Shown here piece after piece: positions 37,207 through 45,176 of a stretch of DNA of 64,000 bases. The notes beneath the pieces were generated by a model. It saw only the letters and a program-made list of their open reading frames with translations. It was not told the origin of the DNA and searched no databases. Where the stretch lies: the NCBI RefSeq assembly GCF_016862275.1, contig NZ_BOMQ01000035.1, positions 32,448-96,447 on the forward strand. The letters run 5' to 3'. The DNA comes from Actinoplanes nipponensis. GTDB taxonomy: Bacteria > Actinomycetota > Actinomycetes > Mycobacteriales > Micromonosporaceae. The position numbers and the translations under genes were made by a program. Each line of letters begins with the position of its first letter. The stretch's first letter is position 1.

Positions 37207-39624
37207 GTGACCTCCTGGATGCGCAGACGTGATCACAACATCTTCGCCAACGCGACCTCGCTGCTCATCTGCGGCCTGCTCGCCGGCGTAGTGGTGGCCG
37301 CCGCGGCGTTCCCCGCCGTGGCGATGTCCGGGCTCGCGGCCAAGGCCGGCGGCGAGACGTTCGCCAGCCTCCCCAGTGAGCTCAAGCAGGCGAGCGCGCC
37401 GCAGATCAGCCGGATCTTCGCGTCCGACAACAAGACGCAGATCTCGGTGTTCTACGACGAGTTCCGCAGCGAGGTGCCGCTCAAGGACATCTCGATCAAC
37501 ATGCAGAACGCGATCATCGCCGCCGAGGACCACGAGTTCTACAAGCACAACGGCGTGGACCTGAAGGGTGTCGCCCGGGCGTTCGTCAACAACAAGAGCG
37601 GCAAGTCCCAGCAGGGCGCCTCGACGCTGACGATGCAGTTCGTCCGCATGTCGCTGGCGTACTCGGCGACCAGCCCGCAGGAGGTCGTCGACGCCACCAA
37701 GGACACCCCCAAGCGCAAGATCAACGAAATGAAGTACGCGCTGCAGATCGAGAAGGATCTGACCAAGCAGAAGATCCTCGAGGGCTACCTCAACAAGGCC
37801 CCCTTCGGCAACGGCTCGTACGGCATCTACGCCGCCAGCCAGGTGTACTTCAGCAAGAAGCCCAAGGACCTCACGATCGCCGAGTCCGCCCTGCTGGCCA
37901 GCATGGTGAAGGCGCCGACCGCGTTCAACCCGACCACCGCCAGCGGCTACCCGCAGGCCCTGGACCGCCGCAACTACGTGATCAGCGACATGCTGGAGCT
38001 CGGCTTCATCACCCCGGCGGACGCCAAGAAGGCCACCTCGACGAAGATCAGCCGCACGGTGAAGCGCCCCGGCAACGGCTGCGTCTCGGTGGCCAAGAAC
38101 CACTGGGGCTTCTTCTGCGACTACTTCTACCGCTGGTGGCTGAGCCAGGACGCCTTCGGCGCGACCACGTACGACCGGGAGCGGCGCCTGAAGAGCGGCG
38201 GCTACCGCATCCGGACGTCGATGGACATCAAGGCCCAGCAGGCCGCCCGCGACAACATCGGCAAGCACATCTCGCAGAACAACAAGAACGCGCTGCTGCT
38301 CGCCGGCATCCAGCCCGGCACCGGCAAGGTCCGCACGCTCGCGGCGAACCGCAAGTTCAAGCTGGACGACCCGGCGAACCCGCAGAACAAGATCTCCTCG
38401 GACCCCGGCAAGGCCCGCAAGAAGATCCGCGGCACCTACCCGAACACCACCAACCCGCTGCTCAGCGGCGGCGGCGACATCACCGGCTACCAGGCCGGCT
38501 CGGTGTTCAAGATGTTCACCATGGTGGCGGCGCTGGAGAACGGCTACCCGCTGGCCTACTCGATCAACGCCCCGGCCAAGTACATCTCCAAGTACCGCAT
38601 CGCGCCCGGCCGGTCGACCTGCAACGGCATCTACTACTGCCCGAGCAACTCCGGCGGCAAGGCCGGCGGCGTCACGAACATGTGGACCGGCTTCAGCCGC
38701 TCGATCAACACGTTCTTCGTGCCGCTGCAGGAACGCGTCGGCGCCGAGAAGGTCGTCGACGTGGCCAAGCGCTTCGGCGTCAAGTTCCGCACCAAGACGG
38801 ACATCGACCTGGCGTCCAGCAAGGACGCCGCGCACCAGTGGGGCGCCTTCACGCTGGGCGTCTCGTCCTCGACCCCGCTGGAGATGGCCAACGCGTACGC
38901 GACCCTGGCCGGCGACGGGATGTACTGCGAGCCCACCCCGGTGGAGCAGATCGTCTCGCAGAACAACGAGAAGATCGACATCGGCAAGCCGCACTGCACC
39001 CGGGCCACCTCCCCCGACGTGGCCCGCGCCGCGCTGGACGCGGCCCGCTGCCCGGTGGGCGACAACGCGCAGCTCGGCAGCTGTGGCGGCAGCCGTACGG
39101 CGGGCCGGGCCCGCGGGATCATCGGCCACCCGATCTACGGCAAGTCCGGCACCACCGACAACGACAAGACCGCCGCGCTGATCATCGGCAGCAGCTCGCT
39201 GACGATCGCCGGCTACCTGGTCAACCCGGACTACCAGAACCACAAGGACCGGATGTCGCACGACATCGTGAACCCCGCGGTGTGGGACACCATGGACGAC
39301 GTCCTGCGCGGCACGCCCAAGATCCAGTTCAAGCGACCGGGCAGCCGCAAGATCGCCGAGGGCGAGCAACGCTCGATCCCGAACGTGGAGTGCGCGACGA
39401 TCGCCGGGGCCATCGCCCGGGTGGAGAGCGCCGGCTTCAGCGCCTCGGTGGGCCAGGAGGTCGAGTCCGACTGCCCCAAGGGCACCGCCGCCGGCACCAA
39501 CCCCGGCGACCGGACCATCAAGAACGGCTTCGTGAGCATCGAGGTCAGCAAGGGCAAGGCCGCCGACGAACCGGCCGTGCCCGGCCAGCCGAAGCCTCCG
39601 AAACCGAAGAAACCACGGCGCTGA
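37207..39624 (+). CDS. ponA2: Bifunctional class A penicillin-binding protein with PASTA domain (PonA2-like)
   Basis: The enzyme polymerises and cross-links peptidoglycan. The 805-residue product has one N-terminal membrane helix, a GT51 glycosyltransferase domain with catalytic Glu107 in AAEDHEFYKH and the STLTMQF motif, a transpeptidase domain with SVFK (Ser432), SIN and KSGTT, and one C-terminal PASTA domain before a Pro/Lys tail. A -10 box 6 nt before GTG supports this start; MRRRD four codons later is less likely. The position after whiB4 matches Rv3682. Confidence 0.95.
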   Translation: MTSWMRRRDHNIFANATSLLICGLLAGVVVAAAAFPAVAMSGLAAKAGGETFASLPSELKQASAPQISRIFASDNKTQISVFYDEFRSEVPLKDISINMQNAIIAAEDHEFYKHNGVDLKGVARAFVNNKSGKSQQGASTLTMQFVRMSLAYSATSPQEVVDATKDTPKRKINEMKYALQIEKDLTKQKILEGYLNKAPFGNGSYGIYAASQVYFSKKPKDLTIAESALLASMVKAPTAFNPTTASGYPQALDRRNYVISDMLELGFITPADAKKATSTKISRTVKRPGNGCVSVAKNHWGFFCDYFYRWWLSQDAFGATTYDRERRLKSGGYRIRTSMDIKAQQAARDNIGKHISQNNKNALLLAGIQPGTGKVRTLAANRKFKLDDPANPQNKISSDPGKARKKIRGTYPNTTNPLLSGGGDITGYQAGSVFKMFTMVAALENGYPLAYSINAPAKYISKYRIAPGRSTCNGIYYCPSNSGGKAGGVTNMWTGFSRSINTFFVPLQERVGAEKVVDVAKRFGVKFRTKTDIDLASSKDAAHQWGAFTLGVSSSTPLEMANAYATLAGDGMYCEPTPVEQIVSQNNEKIDIGKPHCTRATSPDVARAALDAARCPVGDNAQLGSCGGSRTAGRARGIIGHPIYGKSGTTDNDKTAALIIGSSSLTIAGYLVNPDYQNHKDRMSHDIVNPAVWDTMDDVLRGTPKIQFKRPGSRKIAEGEQRSIPNVECATIAGAIARVESAGFSASVGQEVESDCPKGTAAGTNPGDRTIKNGFVSIEVSKGKAADEPAVPGQPKPPKPKKPRR

Positions 39625-39630
39625 GCGCAC

Positions 39631-39665
39631 GGCGGGCGGGTCACCTCTCCGGTGGCCCGCCCGCC
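39631..39665. terminator. Bidirectional terminator between ponA2 and yqeY
   Basis: A 15-bp stem with one G-T pair (GGCGGGCGGGTCACC / GGTGGCCCGCCCGCC) and a 5-nt loop separates convergent genes. Confidence 0.75.
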
Positions 39666-39711
39666 GCATCTCAGCCGTGCCGCCGGCGACACGTCCCGCC
39701 GGCTGTCCCGG

Positions 39712-40164
39712 TCAGCTGAGCTGCTTGCGTACCGCTGCCGCCACCCGGCCGCCCTCGGCCCGGCCGGCCACCGCCGCCTGGGCCGCCTTCATGGCCGGCC
39801 CCATCTGCGCCTTGCCGGTGAAGCCGCCCGCCCGCAACGCCCCCGCCACCAGCTCGGCGATCTCGTCGTCGCTGAGCTGCGCCGGCAGATAGCGGTCCAG
39901 GATCTCGCCCTCGGCGTTCTCCTTCGCGGCCTGCTCGGCGCGGCCGGCCCCGGCGAACGCGGTCGCCGCCTCCCGGCGCTTCTTCGCCTCCTTGGTCAGC
40001 ACGGCGAGCACCTCGTCGTCGCTGAGCACCTTGGCGGCGTCCCCGGCGGTCTCGGCATTGCGCACGGCGGTCAACGCCATCCGGAGCGTCGAGGTGGTCA
40101 ACTCGTCCCGGCTCTTCATGGCGGCGTGCAGGTCATCGTTCAGGCGGTCTTTCAGCGTTCCCAT
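39712..40164 (-). CDS. GatB/YqeY domain-containing protein
   Basis: The 150-residue protein consists of the YqeY domain also found at the C-terminus of GatB: LNDDLHAAMKSRDE, LRMALTAVRNAE, and AIAELVAGALRAGG-like helices ending AAVRKQLS. The function of stand-alone YqeY is unproven, with a possible tRNA-related role. The gene starts only 25 bp from the divergent phosphoesterase, and a TAGTTT box lies 8 nt before its ATG. Confidence 0.9.
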   Translation of the reverse strand: MGTLKDRLNDDLHAAMKSRDELTTSTLRMALTAVRNAETAGDAAKVLSDDEVLAVLTKEAKKRREAATAFAGAGRAEQAAKENAEGEILDRYLPAQLSDDEIAELVAGALRAGGFTGKAQMGPAMKAAQAAVAGRAEGGRVAAAVRKQLS

Positions 40165-40172
40165 GGACGGTC

Positions 40173-40182
40173 AAACTACTCT
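40173..40182. promoter_or_regulatory. Back-to-back overlapping -10 boxes for yqeY and phosphoesterase
   Basis: On the minus strand TAGTTT (40178-40173) lies 8 nt before the yqeY ATG. On the plus strand TACTCT (40177-40182) lies 7 nt before the phosphoesterase ATG. The two hexamers share two base pairs, so the polymerases must compete. Confidence 0.55.
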
Positions 40183-40189
40183 GGGCCTC

Positions 40190-41080
40190 ATGCGCCGACC
40201 CCTCATTTCCCTGGCCGCCGGTCTCACCGCCGCCGGAGGTGCCGCCCTGGCCTACGCCTCGCTGATCGAACGCAACCTGTTCACGCTGCGCCGCGTCGAC
40301 GTGCCGATGCTCGAGCCGGACGCCGAGCCCCTGCGCATCCTGCACCTCTCGGACCTGCACATGATGCCGGACCAGCGCCGCAAGCAGGCCTGGGTGGCCG
40401 CGCTCATCGGCACCGACCCGGACCTGGTGGTGGTCACCGGCGACAACATGGCCGCCCCGGACGCGATCCCCGGCGTGCTGCGCGCCCTGGACCCGCTGCT
40501 GCACCTGCCCGGCGCGTTCGTCTTCGGCTCCAACGACTACCGCGGCCCGATCTGGAAGAACCCGCTGGAATACCTGCTGCCCGAACGCGAGTACCAGCAG
40601 GGCGTGGACCTGCCGGCGGAAGACCTGCGCGCGGCGTACGTCGACGCGGGCTGGGCGGACCTGAACAACGCCCGCACGGTCCTCAAGGCCGGCGGCCGCT
40701 CGGTGGAACTGGCCGGCGTCGACGACCCACACGTGGAACGCGACGACTACCCGTCGGTGGCCGGCCCGGCATCGGCCGGCGCCGACCTGCACATCGGCGT
40801 GACCCACACCCCGGCCTCCTGGGTCCTGGACGCGATGGCGGCGGACGGCTTCGGCCTGCTGCTGGCCGGCCACACCCACGGCGGCCAGGTCTGCGTGCCC
40901 GGCTACGGCGCCCTGACCACCAACTGCGACCTCCCCCGCGCGATGGCCAAGGGCCTGCACCGCTGGCCGGGCTCGGAAGCCTGGCTGCACGTATCGGCCG
41001 GCCTGGGCACCCACCCCACCGCCCCGATCCGCTTCGCCTGCCCCCCGGAGGCCACGATCCTTACGCTGATCCCGCGCTGA
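40190..41080 (+). CDS. Membrane-associated metallophosphoesterase (YkuE-like)
   Basis: The 296-residue product has an N-terminal hydrophobic segment and the calcineurin-like motifs LHLSDLHM, VVTGDN, GSNDY (the usual GNHD is changed to SND), THTP and GHTHGGQV. The family includes UDP-diacylglucosamine hydrolase-like and YkuE enzymes, and Rv3683 is the syntenic homologue. The natural substrate is not known. The ATG at 40190 is supported by the -10 box 7 nt upstream. Confidence 0.9.
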   Translation: MRRPLISLAAGLTAAGGAALAYASLIERNLFTLRRVDVPMLEPDAEPLRILHLSDLHMMPDQRRKQAWVAALIGTDPDLVVVTGDNMAAPDAIPGVLRALDPLLHLPGAFVFGSNDYRGPIWKNPLEYLLPEREYQQGVDLPAEDLRAAYVDAGWADLNNARTVLKAGGRSVELAGVDDPHVERDDYPSVAGPASAGADLHIGVTHTPASWVLDAMAADGFGLLLAGHTHGGQVCVPGYGALTTNCDLPRAMAKGLHRWPGSEAWLHVSAGLGTHPTAPIRFACPPEATILTLIPR

Positions 41081-41133
41081 CCTGCGGTTTCACCGAGCGG
41101 GGATACCGATTTCGCGACGGCGGAAGCGTCGGC

Positions 41134-41139
41134 TAGTAT
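41134..41139 (+). promoter_or_regulatory. Possible -10 box (TAGTAT) for tRNA-Pro
   Basis: TAGTAT lies 13 nt before the tRNA, with TTCGCG 17 nt further upstream as a weak -35. Confidence 0.35.
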
Positions 41140-41152
41140 TGCTGAGCACGCT

Positions 41153-41226
<74 letters not shown>

Positions 41227-41243
41227 CCCTTGAAACACCAGCT

Positions 41244-41277
41244 CAGGGCTGGTTCTCCACACGGAGAACCAGCCCTG
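41244..41277 (+). terminator. Terminator hairpin after tRNA-Pro
   Basis: A perfect 15-bp stem (CAGGGCTGGTTCTCC / GGAGAACCAGCCCTG) with an ACAC loop lies 18 nt after the tRNA. Confidence 0.85.
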
Positions 41278-41298
41278 ATTGGTTTCCAGCCCCCGTCG

Positions 41299-41324
41299 GG
41301 GAGTGATCTGGGAGTGGATCTTGA
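41299..41324. repeat. 26-bp direct repeat, left copy
   Basis: A 26-bp sequence beginning GGGAGTGATCTGGGAG is repeated exactly at 42416-42441, near the other end of the element. Confidence 0.85.
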
Positions 41325-41367
41325 AACTCACTCCCCGACTGACTTCCGGCGGGCCGTCAGAAGCCGA

Positions 41368-41614
41368 TCAAGGATCGACGACCGGGGAGTGTGGCGCCAT
41401 CCCAAGCCGCGCGTCCAAGGCTGCTTCCCACAGCATTGTCAGGTGGTCGAGGAACTGAGCGCGCATGGCCGGCGTGATGTGCGAGTAGCGCGCCTGGACC
41501 GAGCCGTCGAAGTGCCCCGTCCGGCCGTCCTGGAGCACGGCCGGGACTCCGAGTTCCTGCATCTGCGTCTTGTGGCTGTGCCGTAGGCCGTGCGGCGTCA
41601 GCCCTGCGGCGATC
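41368..41614 (-). pseudogene. Tyrosine recombinase (phage-type integrase), C-terminal remnant
   Basis: Only about 82 codons remain. They hold the catalytic box LTPHGLRHSHKT, a GHFDGS segment and the nucleophile context QARYSHIT, followed by a short tail ending at a TGA. The frame is closed upstream by a stop at a 13-bp repeat and the N-terminal and core-binding domains are missing, so it cannot be functional. Its position 140 nt from the tRNA attachment site fits the integrase of the element. Confidence 0.82.
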
Positions 41615-41652
41615 TGTCAAGCATCAGGCGGAACGCGAGTGTCAAGCATCAG
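41615..41652. repeat. 13-bp direct repeat at the integrase breakpoint
   Basis: TGTCAAGCATCAG occurs at 41615-41627 and 41640-41652, exactly where the integrase similarity stops. Confidence 0.8.
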
Positions 41653-41775
41653 CCGTGACGGGACAAGGCTTGCTGTCGCCGCACTGCCGATTGATCTTTT
41701 CTGGATCAACGCGCCGCGCGAGCGCGGCGCGGCCGGACGCGCTCGGCCATCTTGTGGCTGGTCGTGCGCTGAAGG

Positions 41776-42105
41776 TCAGGCTCCAGCAAGTCGGGCGGAC
41801 GCCAGCGCGTTCAAGGAGACGCCCTGCTCTGCGGCGCGTACCGCGAGGCAGCGGTGGACCTCTTCGGGAACGCGGACCTGGAACTTTCCGGAGTAGCGCC
41901 TGTCGGCGATGGCGACGGGGGGCTCTTCGCCCAACGCCTGCATGTCGGCGACGATCTCCTCGGCCACGCGCTGAATGCCGATGAAGGCTTCCATGCGGTC
42001 CTCGGCCAGCCACGACACTGACGGCAGCTCGGCCACGGTGCCGACGTACTCGCCGTCTTCGGCTGACCAGTGGACTCGGTAGGTGTAGTGATCCGCCACG
42101 CTCAC
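41776..42105 (-). CDS. hicB: HicB-family antitoxin
   Basis: HicB neutralises HicA and represses the operon. The 109-residue protein has the partial RNase-H-like HicB fold (YRVHWSAEDGEYVGTVAELP...) and a C-terminal ribbon-helix-helix (GKFQVRVPEEVHRCLAVRA). The ATG overlaps the hicA stop as ATGA, which couples the two proteins. It lies inside the tRNA-Pro element. Confidence 0.9.
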   Translation of the reverse strand: MSVADHYTYRVHWSAEDGEYVGTVAELPSVSWLAEDRMEAFIGIQRVAEEIVADMQALGEEPPVAIADRRYSGKFQVRVPEEVHRCLAVRAAEQGVSLNALASARLAGA

Positions 42106-42353
42106 GATCGCTCCTCCAGCTTCTTGATCGCGGTCAGGACCTGCTTGACCTGGTAGGGCTTCGCCTTGCCACCCTTGTCCTGGATGTTGACCCGGGGGTC
42201 GCCGGGCCAGGGCATCTTGAAGACGTAGTGCGACGTGCCTTGCGATCTCGGTTCCCCGAAGTAATGCCTACAGACGAACAGCAGGTCGGCGAACCGGACG
42301 TTGTTAGGGTTTCGGCGCATCTCCGCGAGGATCTTCGCCAGCTTGTCCGTCAC
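42102..42353 (-). CDS. hicA: HicA-like toxin (mRNA interferase family)
   Basis: The 83-residue protein matches the larger actinobacterial HicA form: RRNPNNVRFADL, GTSHYVFKMPWPGDPRVN with the catalytic-type His, and KPYQVKQVL. HicA is a double-stranded-RNA-binding-fold RNase that cleaves mRNA. The order toxin then antitoxin is normal for hicAB. The GTG start follows GAGGGAAGC. A palindromic operator candidate lies 16 nt upstream. Confidence 0.88.
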   Translation of the reverse strand: MTDKLAKILAEMRRNPNNVRFADLLFVCRHYFGEPRSQGTSHYVFKMPWPGDPRVNIQDKGGKAKPYQVKQVLTAIKKLEERS

Positions 42354-42369
42354 GCTTCCCTCACTCTTT

Positions 42370-42387
42370 AGTATCGCCCGCGATACT
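42370..42387 (-). promoter_or_regulatory. Candidate HicB operator / hicAB promoter
   Basis: AGTATCGCCCGCGATACT is an 18-bp palindrome (8-bp arms, 2-bp centre) 16 bp upstream of the hicA GTG. Its GATACT half could serve as the -10 box on the minus strand, so HicB binding would block the promoter. Confidence 0.6.
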
Positions 42388-42415
42388 ACTCATGGCAAGG
42401 AAGGTCGCTGGCCTT

Positions 42416-42441
42416 GGGAGTGATCTGGGAGTGGATCTTGA
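42416..42441. repeat. 26-bp direct repeat, right copy
   Basis: It is identical to 41299-41324. Confidence 0.85.
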
Positions 42442-42545
42442 GATGTCGACCCTCGCAGGCTTGAGCATCCCGACAGAGATCAAGCCTCTGACCTGGGATC
42501 TCCGGCGATGATCGGGATGGCGGCGGTTCTTGATCCTAATTCGGG

Positions 42546-42562
42546 ATCCGGCCACCCCGACC
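42546..42562. mobile_element. attR-like duplicate of the tRNA-Pro 3' end
   Basis: The 17-bp ATCCGGCCACCCCGACC is repeated here without the rest of a tRNA. Together with the copy in the tRNA it bounds an element of about 1.3 kb. Confidence 0.8.
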
Positions 42563-42575
42563 AGAGAAAGTGCAG

Positions 42576-42614
42576 GTCAGGCCCGGTCCTCCGTTCAGGG
42601 AGACCGGGCCTGAC
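42576..42614 (+). terminator. Terminator-like hairpin after attR
   Basis: A 13-bp perfect stem (GTCAGGCCCGGTC / GACCGGGCCTGAC) lies 13 nt after the attR core. It has the same position relative to the core as the hairpin after the tRNA, so it may be the original tRNA-Pro terminator displaced by the insertion. Confidence 0.75.
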
Positions 42615-43124
42615 TGCTTCTCCGGGCCGTTCTGGAGAGTTCCTGGAGACGATCTTGCGTGAGGGTGTCAGGAGCGTTCGCAACGCCTCGACGGTGGCCT
42701 CCTCCGTCCGGCGGACACGACCTCCGGCGGCCAGCGCTCCACCCCCTGGGCACGGCCGACTCTGGGATGCCAGAACCGGTGATGGGGCCCGGCAGACGAA
42801 GTGTGGTTCGGTGTCTGGATTCCAGACCGCCATCAGATGGAGAGTCGATGCACCACGGCGGGCGCTGGACAACCTCCAGCGTTTAGCCAGCCCGATCCGC
42901 TCCCGGCTCGCCGGAGCAGCGCTCAGCTGGCTGAGGATCCATCCGGGCCGCTGCTATTGGTGTGCGACAGCGCCGTGAACCCCGACCATATTCGTCGATG
43001 GCCGCCCCCTGTGGGTTCACGGATGTCCGCATCTCGGGTCCGATGCTCCGGAGCAGACCTCGAAAGCGGGTGAGGATCTTCGACACGTCAACAGGGCGTT
43101 CCGCTTCAGGCAGCCCGCGCCATA

Positions 43125-43153
43125 GCCCGGCTCGACGGAGCGTCGAGCCGGGC
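43125..43153 (-). terminator. Terminator hairpin after the LPXTG gene
   Basis: A 12-bp perfect stem (GCCCGGCTCGAC / GTCGAGCCGGGC) with a 5-nt loop lies just past the stop at 43167. Confidence 0.75.
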
Positions 43154-43166
43154 GCAACCAGGTCGG

Positions 43167-43874
43167 CTATGCCACGAAGCGGGAACGGCGACGGCGTCCG
43201 ATCACGTAACCGGCGCCGCCGAGGAGCAGGAGCGCACCGCCGACGCCGGCCACCATCCCGATGTCGGAGCCCGTCACGGGCAGCCCTCCACCCTCGCCGC
43301 CAGAGGTGTCCGTGCCCGCGGAGGAGGTGGGAACAGGAGCGGCGGTCGTCGTGGCGCTCGGCGTGGCGGTCGCCGTCGGTGTGGGCTGAGCCGCGCAGTC
43401 AAGCGCGCGTGCGGCGTACAGGCCCTCGTTCAGGTAAGCCAGGAGGTCCTCGATGGTCCCGCTGTCGAGCGCCTTCTGCGCAGCCGCCTTCACGTTGGCG
43501 CCGGCGTCGTCGTTCAGGGTGCGGAGGGCCGAGATCCGCAGGTCCGTCGTCCAGGCCGCCCGCACGCCCGTCTTGAGGAAGGCCCGCAGGTCATCCGCGG
43601 TGCCGTCCAGCCGATCCTGCACCGCGCCGGGCAGGACGGGCAACGACTCAGCGCGGGCCGCGGCCAGGATCTGGTTGGCCACGACCTGCATCTCCACCTC
43701 GGTGGCGGTGTCCAGGTCGATGGTGATCAGCTCGCGGATGTCCTTATAGAGCTTGCGCTCGACCGTTTGGCAGGACGCGTCGAGAACGGGCGTCTCGGCG
43801 TGGGCCGCCGCCGGTGCGGCGGGTGTCAGCAGGGCCAGCGCCAGCAGGACGCCGGCCGCAGTCTTTCGTCGCAT
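43167..43874 (-). CDS. Sortase-anchored (LPVTG) surface protein with ALF-type repeats
   Basis: The 235-residue product has a signal peptide (about 1-26), a helical middle part with repeats of the actinobacterial ALF type (ALRTLNDD... and AAQKALDSGTIEDLLAYLN), a Thr/Pro/Ser-rich spacer, the sorting motif LPVTG, a hydrophobic helix and a basic tail. It should be covalently attached to the cell wall by a sortase. The ATG has GGAGAAA upstream. Its partner or function is unknown. Confidence 0.85.
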   Translation of the reverse strand: MRRKTAAGVLLALALLTPAAPAAAHAETPVLDASCQTVERKLYKDIRELITIDLDTATEVEMQVVANQILAAARAESLPVLPGAVQDRLDGTADDLRAFLKTGVRAAWTTDLRISALRTLNDDAGANVKAAAQKALDSGTIEDLLAYLNEGLYAARALDCAAQPTPTATATPSATTTAAPVPTSSAGTDTSGGEGGGLPVTGSDIGMVAGVGGALLLLGGAGYVIGRRRRSRFVA

Positions 43875-43985
43875 GTGGATGTTTCTCCCCGTAGAAGGCC
43901 AGAGCCTGGGGATACTACCGTCGATGAATGGATGGGCAAGACAGGGACTTCGTCAATGCTCGCCAGGCCAGGCCAACCCGGCCGC

Positions 43986-44408
43986 TCAGCGTGCTTCCGG
44001 CTCCCAGAGCAGAAGCTGGCGGTGATGGCTGAAGCCGTTCCGCAGGTAGAACTCCACCGCCCGCCGCCCGGAGTGAACCGTCACGTGCAGCAACCCCCGC
44101 GTACGGGCCTCGGCCAGGATCGCGCCCATCAGCGCACTCCCGACGCCCCGGTTGCGGCACTCCGGGAAAACCATGACCGACTGGACGTCGCCGTACCACC
44201 GATCCATCGAGCTGTTCCCGGGCACCCGTTCCGCGATGAGCAGCCAGGCCGCGCCGACCACCCGCCCGTCGATCTCGGCGACGAACGGCACATGTGTCTC
44301 CGCGTGGGCGGCCACCCAGTCCGCGAACGCCTCGAGCTCGTCCCCGTCGATGCCGCGCAGTTCCGCCAGCACCGCCACATCGGCCACGCCGGCCTTCCGC
44401 ACCATCAC
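43986..44408 (-). CDS. GNAT-family N-acetyltransferase
   Basis: The 140-residue protein has the GNAT acetyl-CoA motif ECRNRGVGSALMGAIL and the C-terminal AVEFYLRNGF pattern. The acceptor is unknown. TAAGCT lies 7 nt before the GTG at 44408, so this start is preferred over the ATG immediately after it. Confidence 0.88.
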   Translation of the reverse strand: MMVRKAGVADVAVLAELRGIDGDELEAFADWVAAHAETHVPFVAEIDGRVVGAAWLLIAERVPGNSSMDRWYGDVQSVMVFPECRNRGVGSALMGAILAEARTRGLLHVTVHSGRRAVEFYLRNGFSHHRQLLLWEPEAR

Positions 44409-44415
44409 CCGGAGC

Positions 44416-44421
44416 AGCTTA
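44416..44421 (-). promoter_or_regulatory. -10 box (TAAGCT) for leaderless GNAT gene
   Basis: TAAGCT ends 7 nt before the GTG at 44408. Confidence 0.45.
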
Positions 44422-44483
44422 GGCGGGTCACGGCGCCGCGTCCGTACCGCCGTTCTGTCGCACCCCCGTGCCATCCTCACTCC

Positions 44484-45074
44484 ATGACCGGATCGGACCC
44501 GAAGGCGGACCTCGTCCGCTACCTCCAGATCGCCCGGGAAGCCCTGCTGTGGAAGCTGGACGGCCTCTCCGAGTACGACGTCCGCCGCCCCCTCGTGCCC
44601 ACCGGCACCAACCTCCTCGGCCTGGTCAAACACGTGGCCGGCGTCGAGTCCGGCTATTTCGGGGCGACGTTCGGCCGGCCCTTTCCCGAACCGCTGCCGT
44701 GGATGGCCCAGGACGCCGAGCCCAACGCCGACATGTGGGCCACCGCGGCGGAGTCGCGCGAGGGCATCGTGGCTCTCTACCGCCGGGTCTGGGCCCATTC
44801 CGACGCCACCATCGAGGCTCTGGCCCTGGACGCCGCCGGGCGCGTCCCGTGGTGGCAGCCCGACCGCAACGAGGTCACCCTGCACCGCATCCTGGTCCAC
44901 GTGATCGCCGAGACCGATCGGCACGCCGGCCACGCCGACATCGTCCGCGAGCTGATCGACGGGGCGGCGGGGGTCCGGCCGGTCAACGACAACCTGCCCG
45001 ACTTCGACGAGACGGCCTGGCGCGGCTACCGGGAGCGGCTCGAGCGCACGGCGCGCGAGGCAGCCGGCGGGTAG
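44484..45074 (+). CDS. DinB-family (DUF664-like) protein
   Basis: The 196-residue product is a four-helix DinB-type protein with the metal-binding His pattern VKHVAGVE ... HVIAETDRHAGHADI. Relatives include thiol transferases dependent on mycothiol, so a mycothiol-linked transferase is possible, but nothing here shows the substrate. The ATG at 44484 opens MTGSDPKADLVRYL. Confidence 0.85.
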   Translation: MTGSDPKADLVRYLQIAREALLWKLDGLSEYDVRRPLVPTGTNLLGLVKHVAGVESGYFGATFGRPFPEPLPWMAQDAEPNADMWATAAESREGIVALYRRVWAHSDATIEALALDAAGRVPWWQPDRNEVTLHRILVHVIAETDRHAGHADIVRELIDGAAGVRPVNDNLPDFDETAWRGYRERLERTAREAAGG

Positions 45075-45100
45075 CCCCGGCCAACGCGAACACCAACGCC

Positions 45101-45151
45101 GACCAGCAGTGAGGACCAGCGGTGAGGACCAGCGGTGAGGATCAGCGTGAG
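45101..45151. repeat. Four imperfect tandem copies of a 13-bp unit
   Basis: GACCAGCGGTGAG repeats at 45101, 45114 and 45127, with a degenerate fourth copy at 45140, between the DinB gene and the convergent beta-propeller gene. Confidence 0.75.
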
Positions 45152-45176
45152 ACCCGGGCTGACAGCCACAGCCGAC

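Larger units (their letters stand above)
42388..43166. other. Gene-poor remnant region after hicAB
   Basis: About 780 bases hold the right 26-bp repeat, the attR-like site and two hairpins, but no gene I can support. Open frames on both strands lack ribosome-binding sites and family similarity, and some read antisense through the att site. Confidence 0.7.

Noticed and set aside
42540..42570. A second tRNA-Pro gene
   Set aside because: Only the 3' 17 bp match. No D-arm, anticodon arm or acceptor 5' half can be formed.
42480..42872. A 130-codon minus-strand frame through the second att core
   Set aside because: It reads antisense through the tRNA-end duplicate (GWPD) and shows no family similarity or ribosome-binding site.
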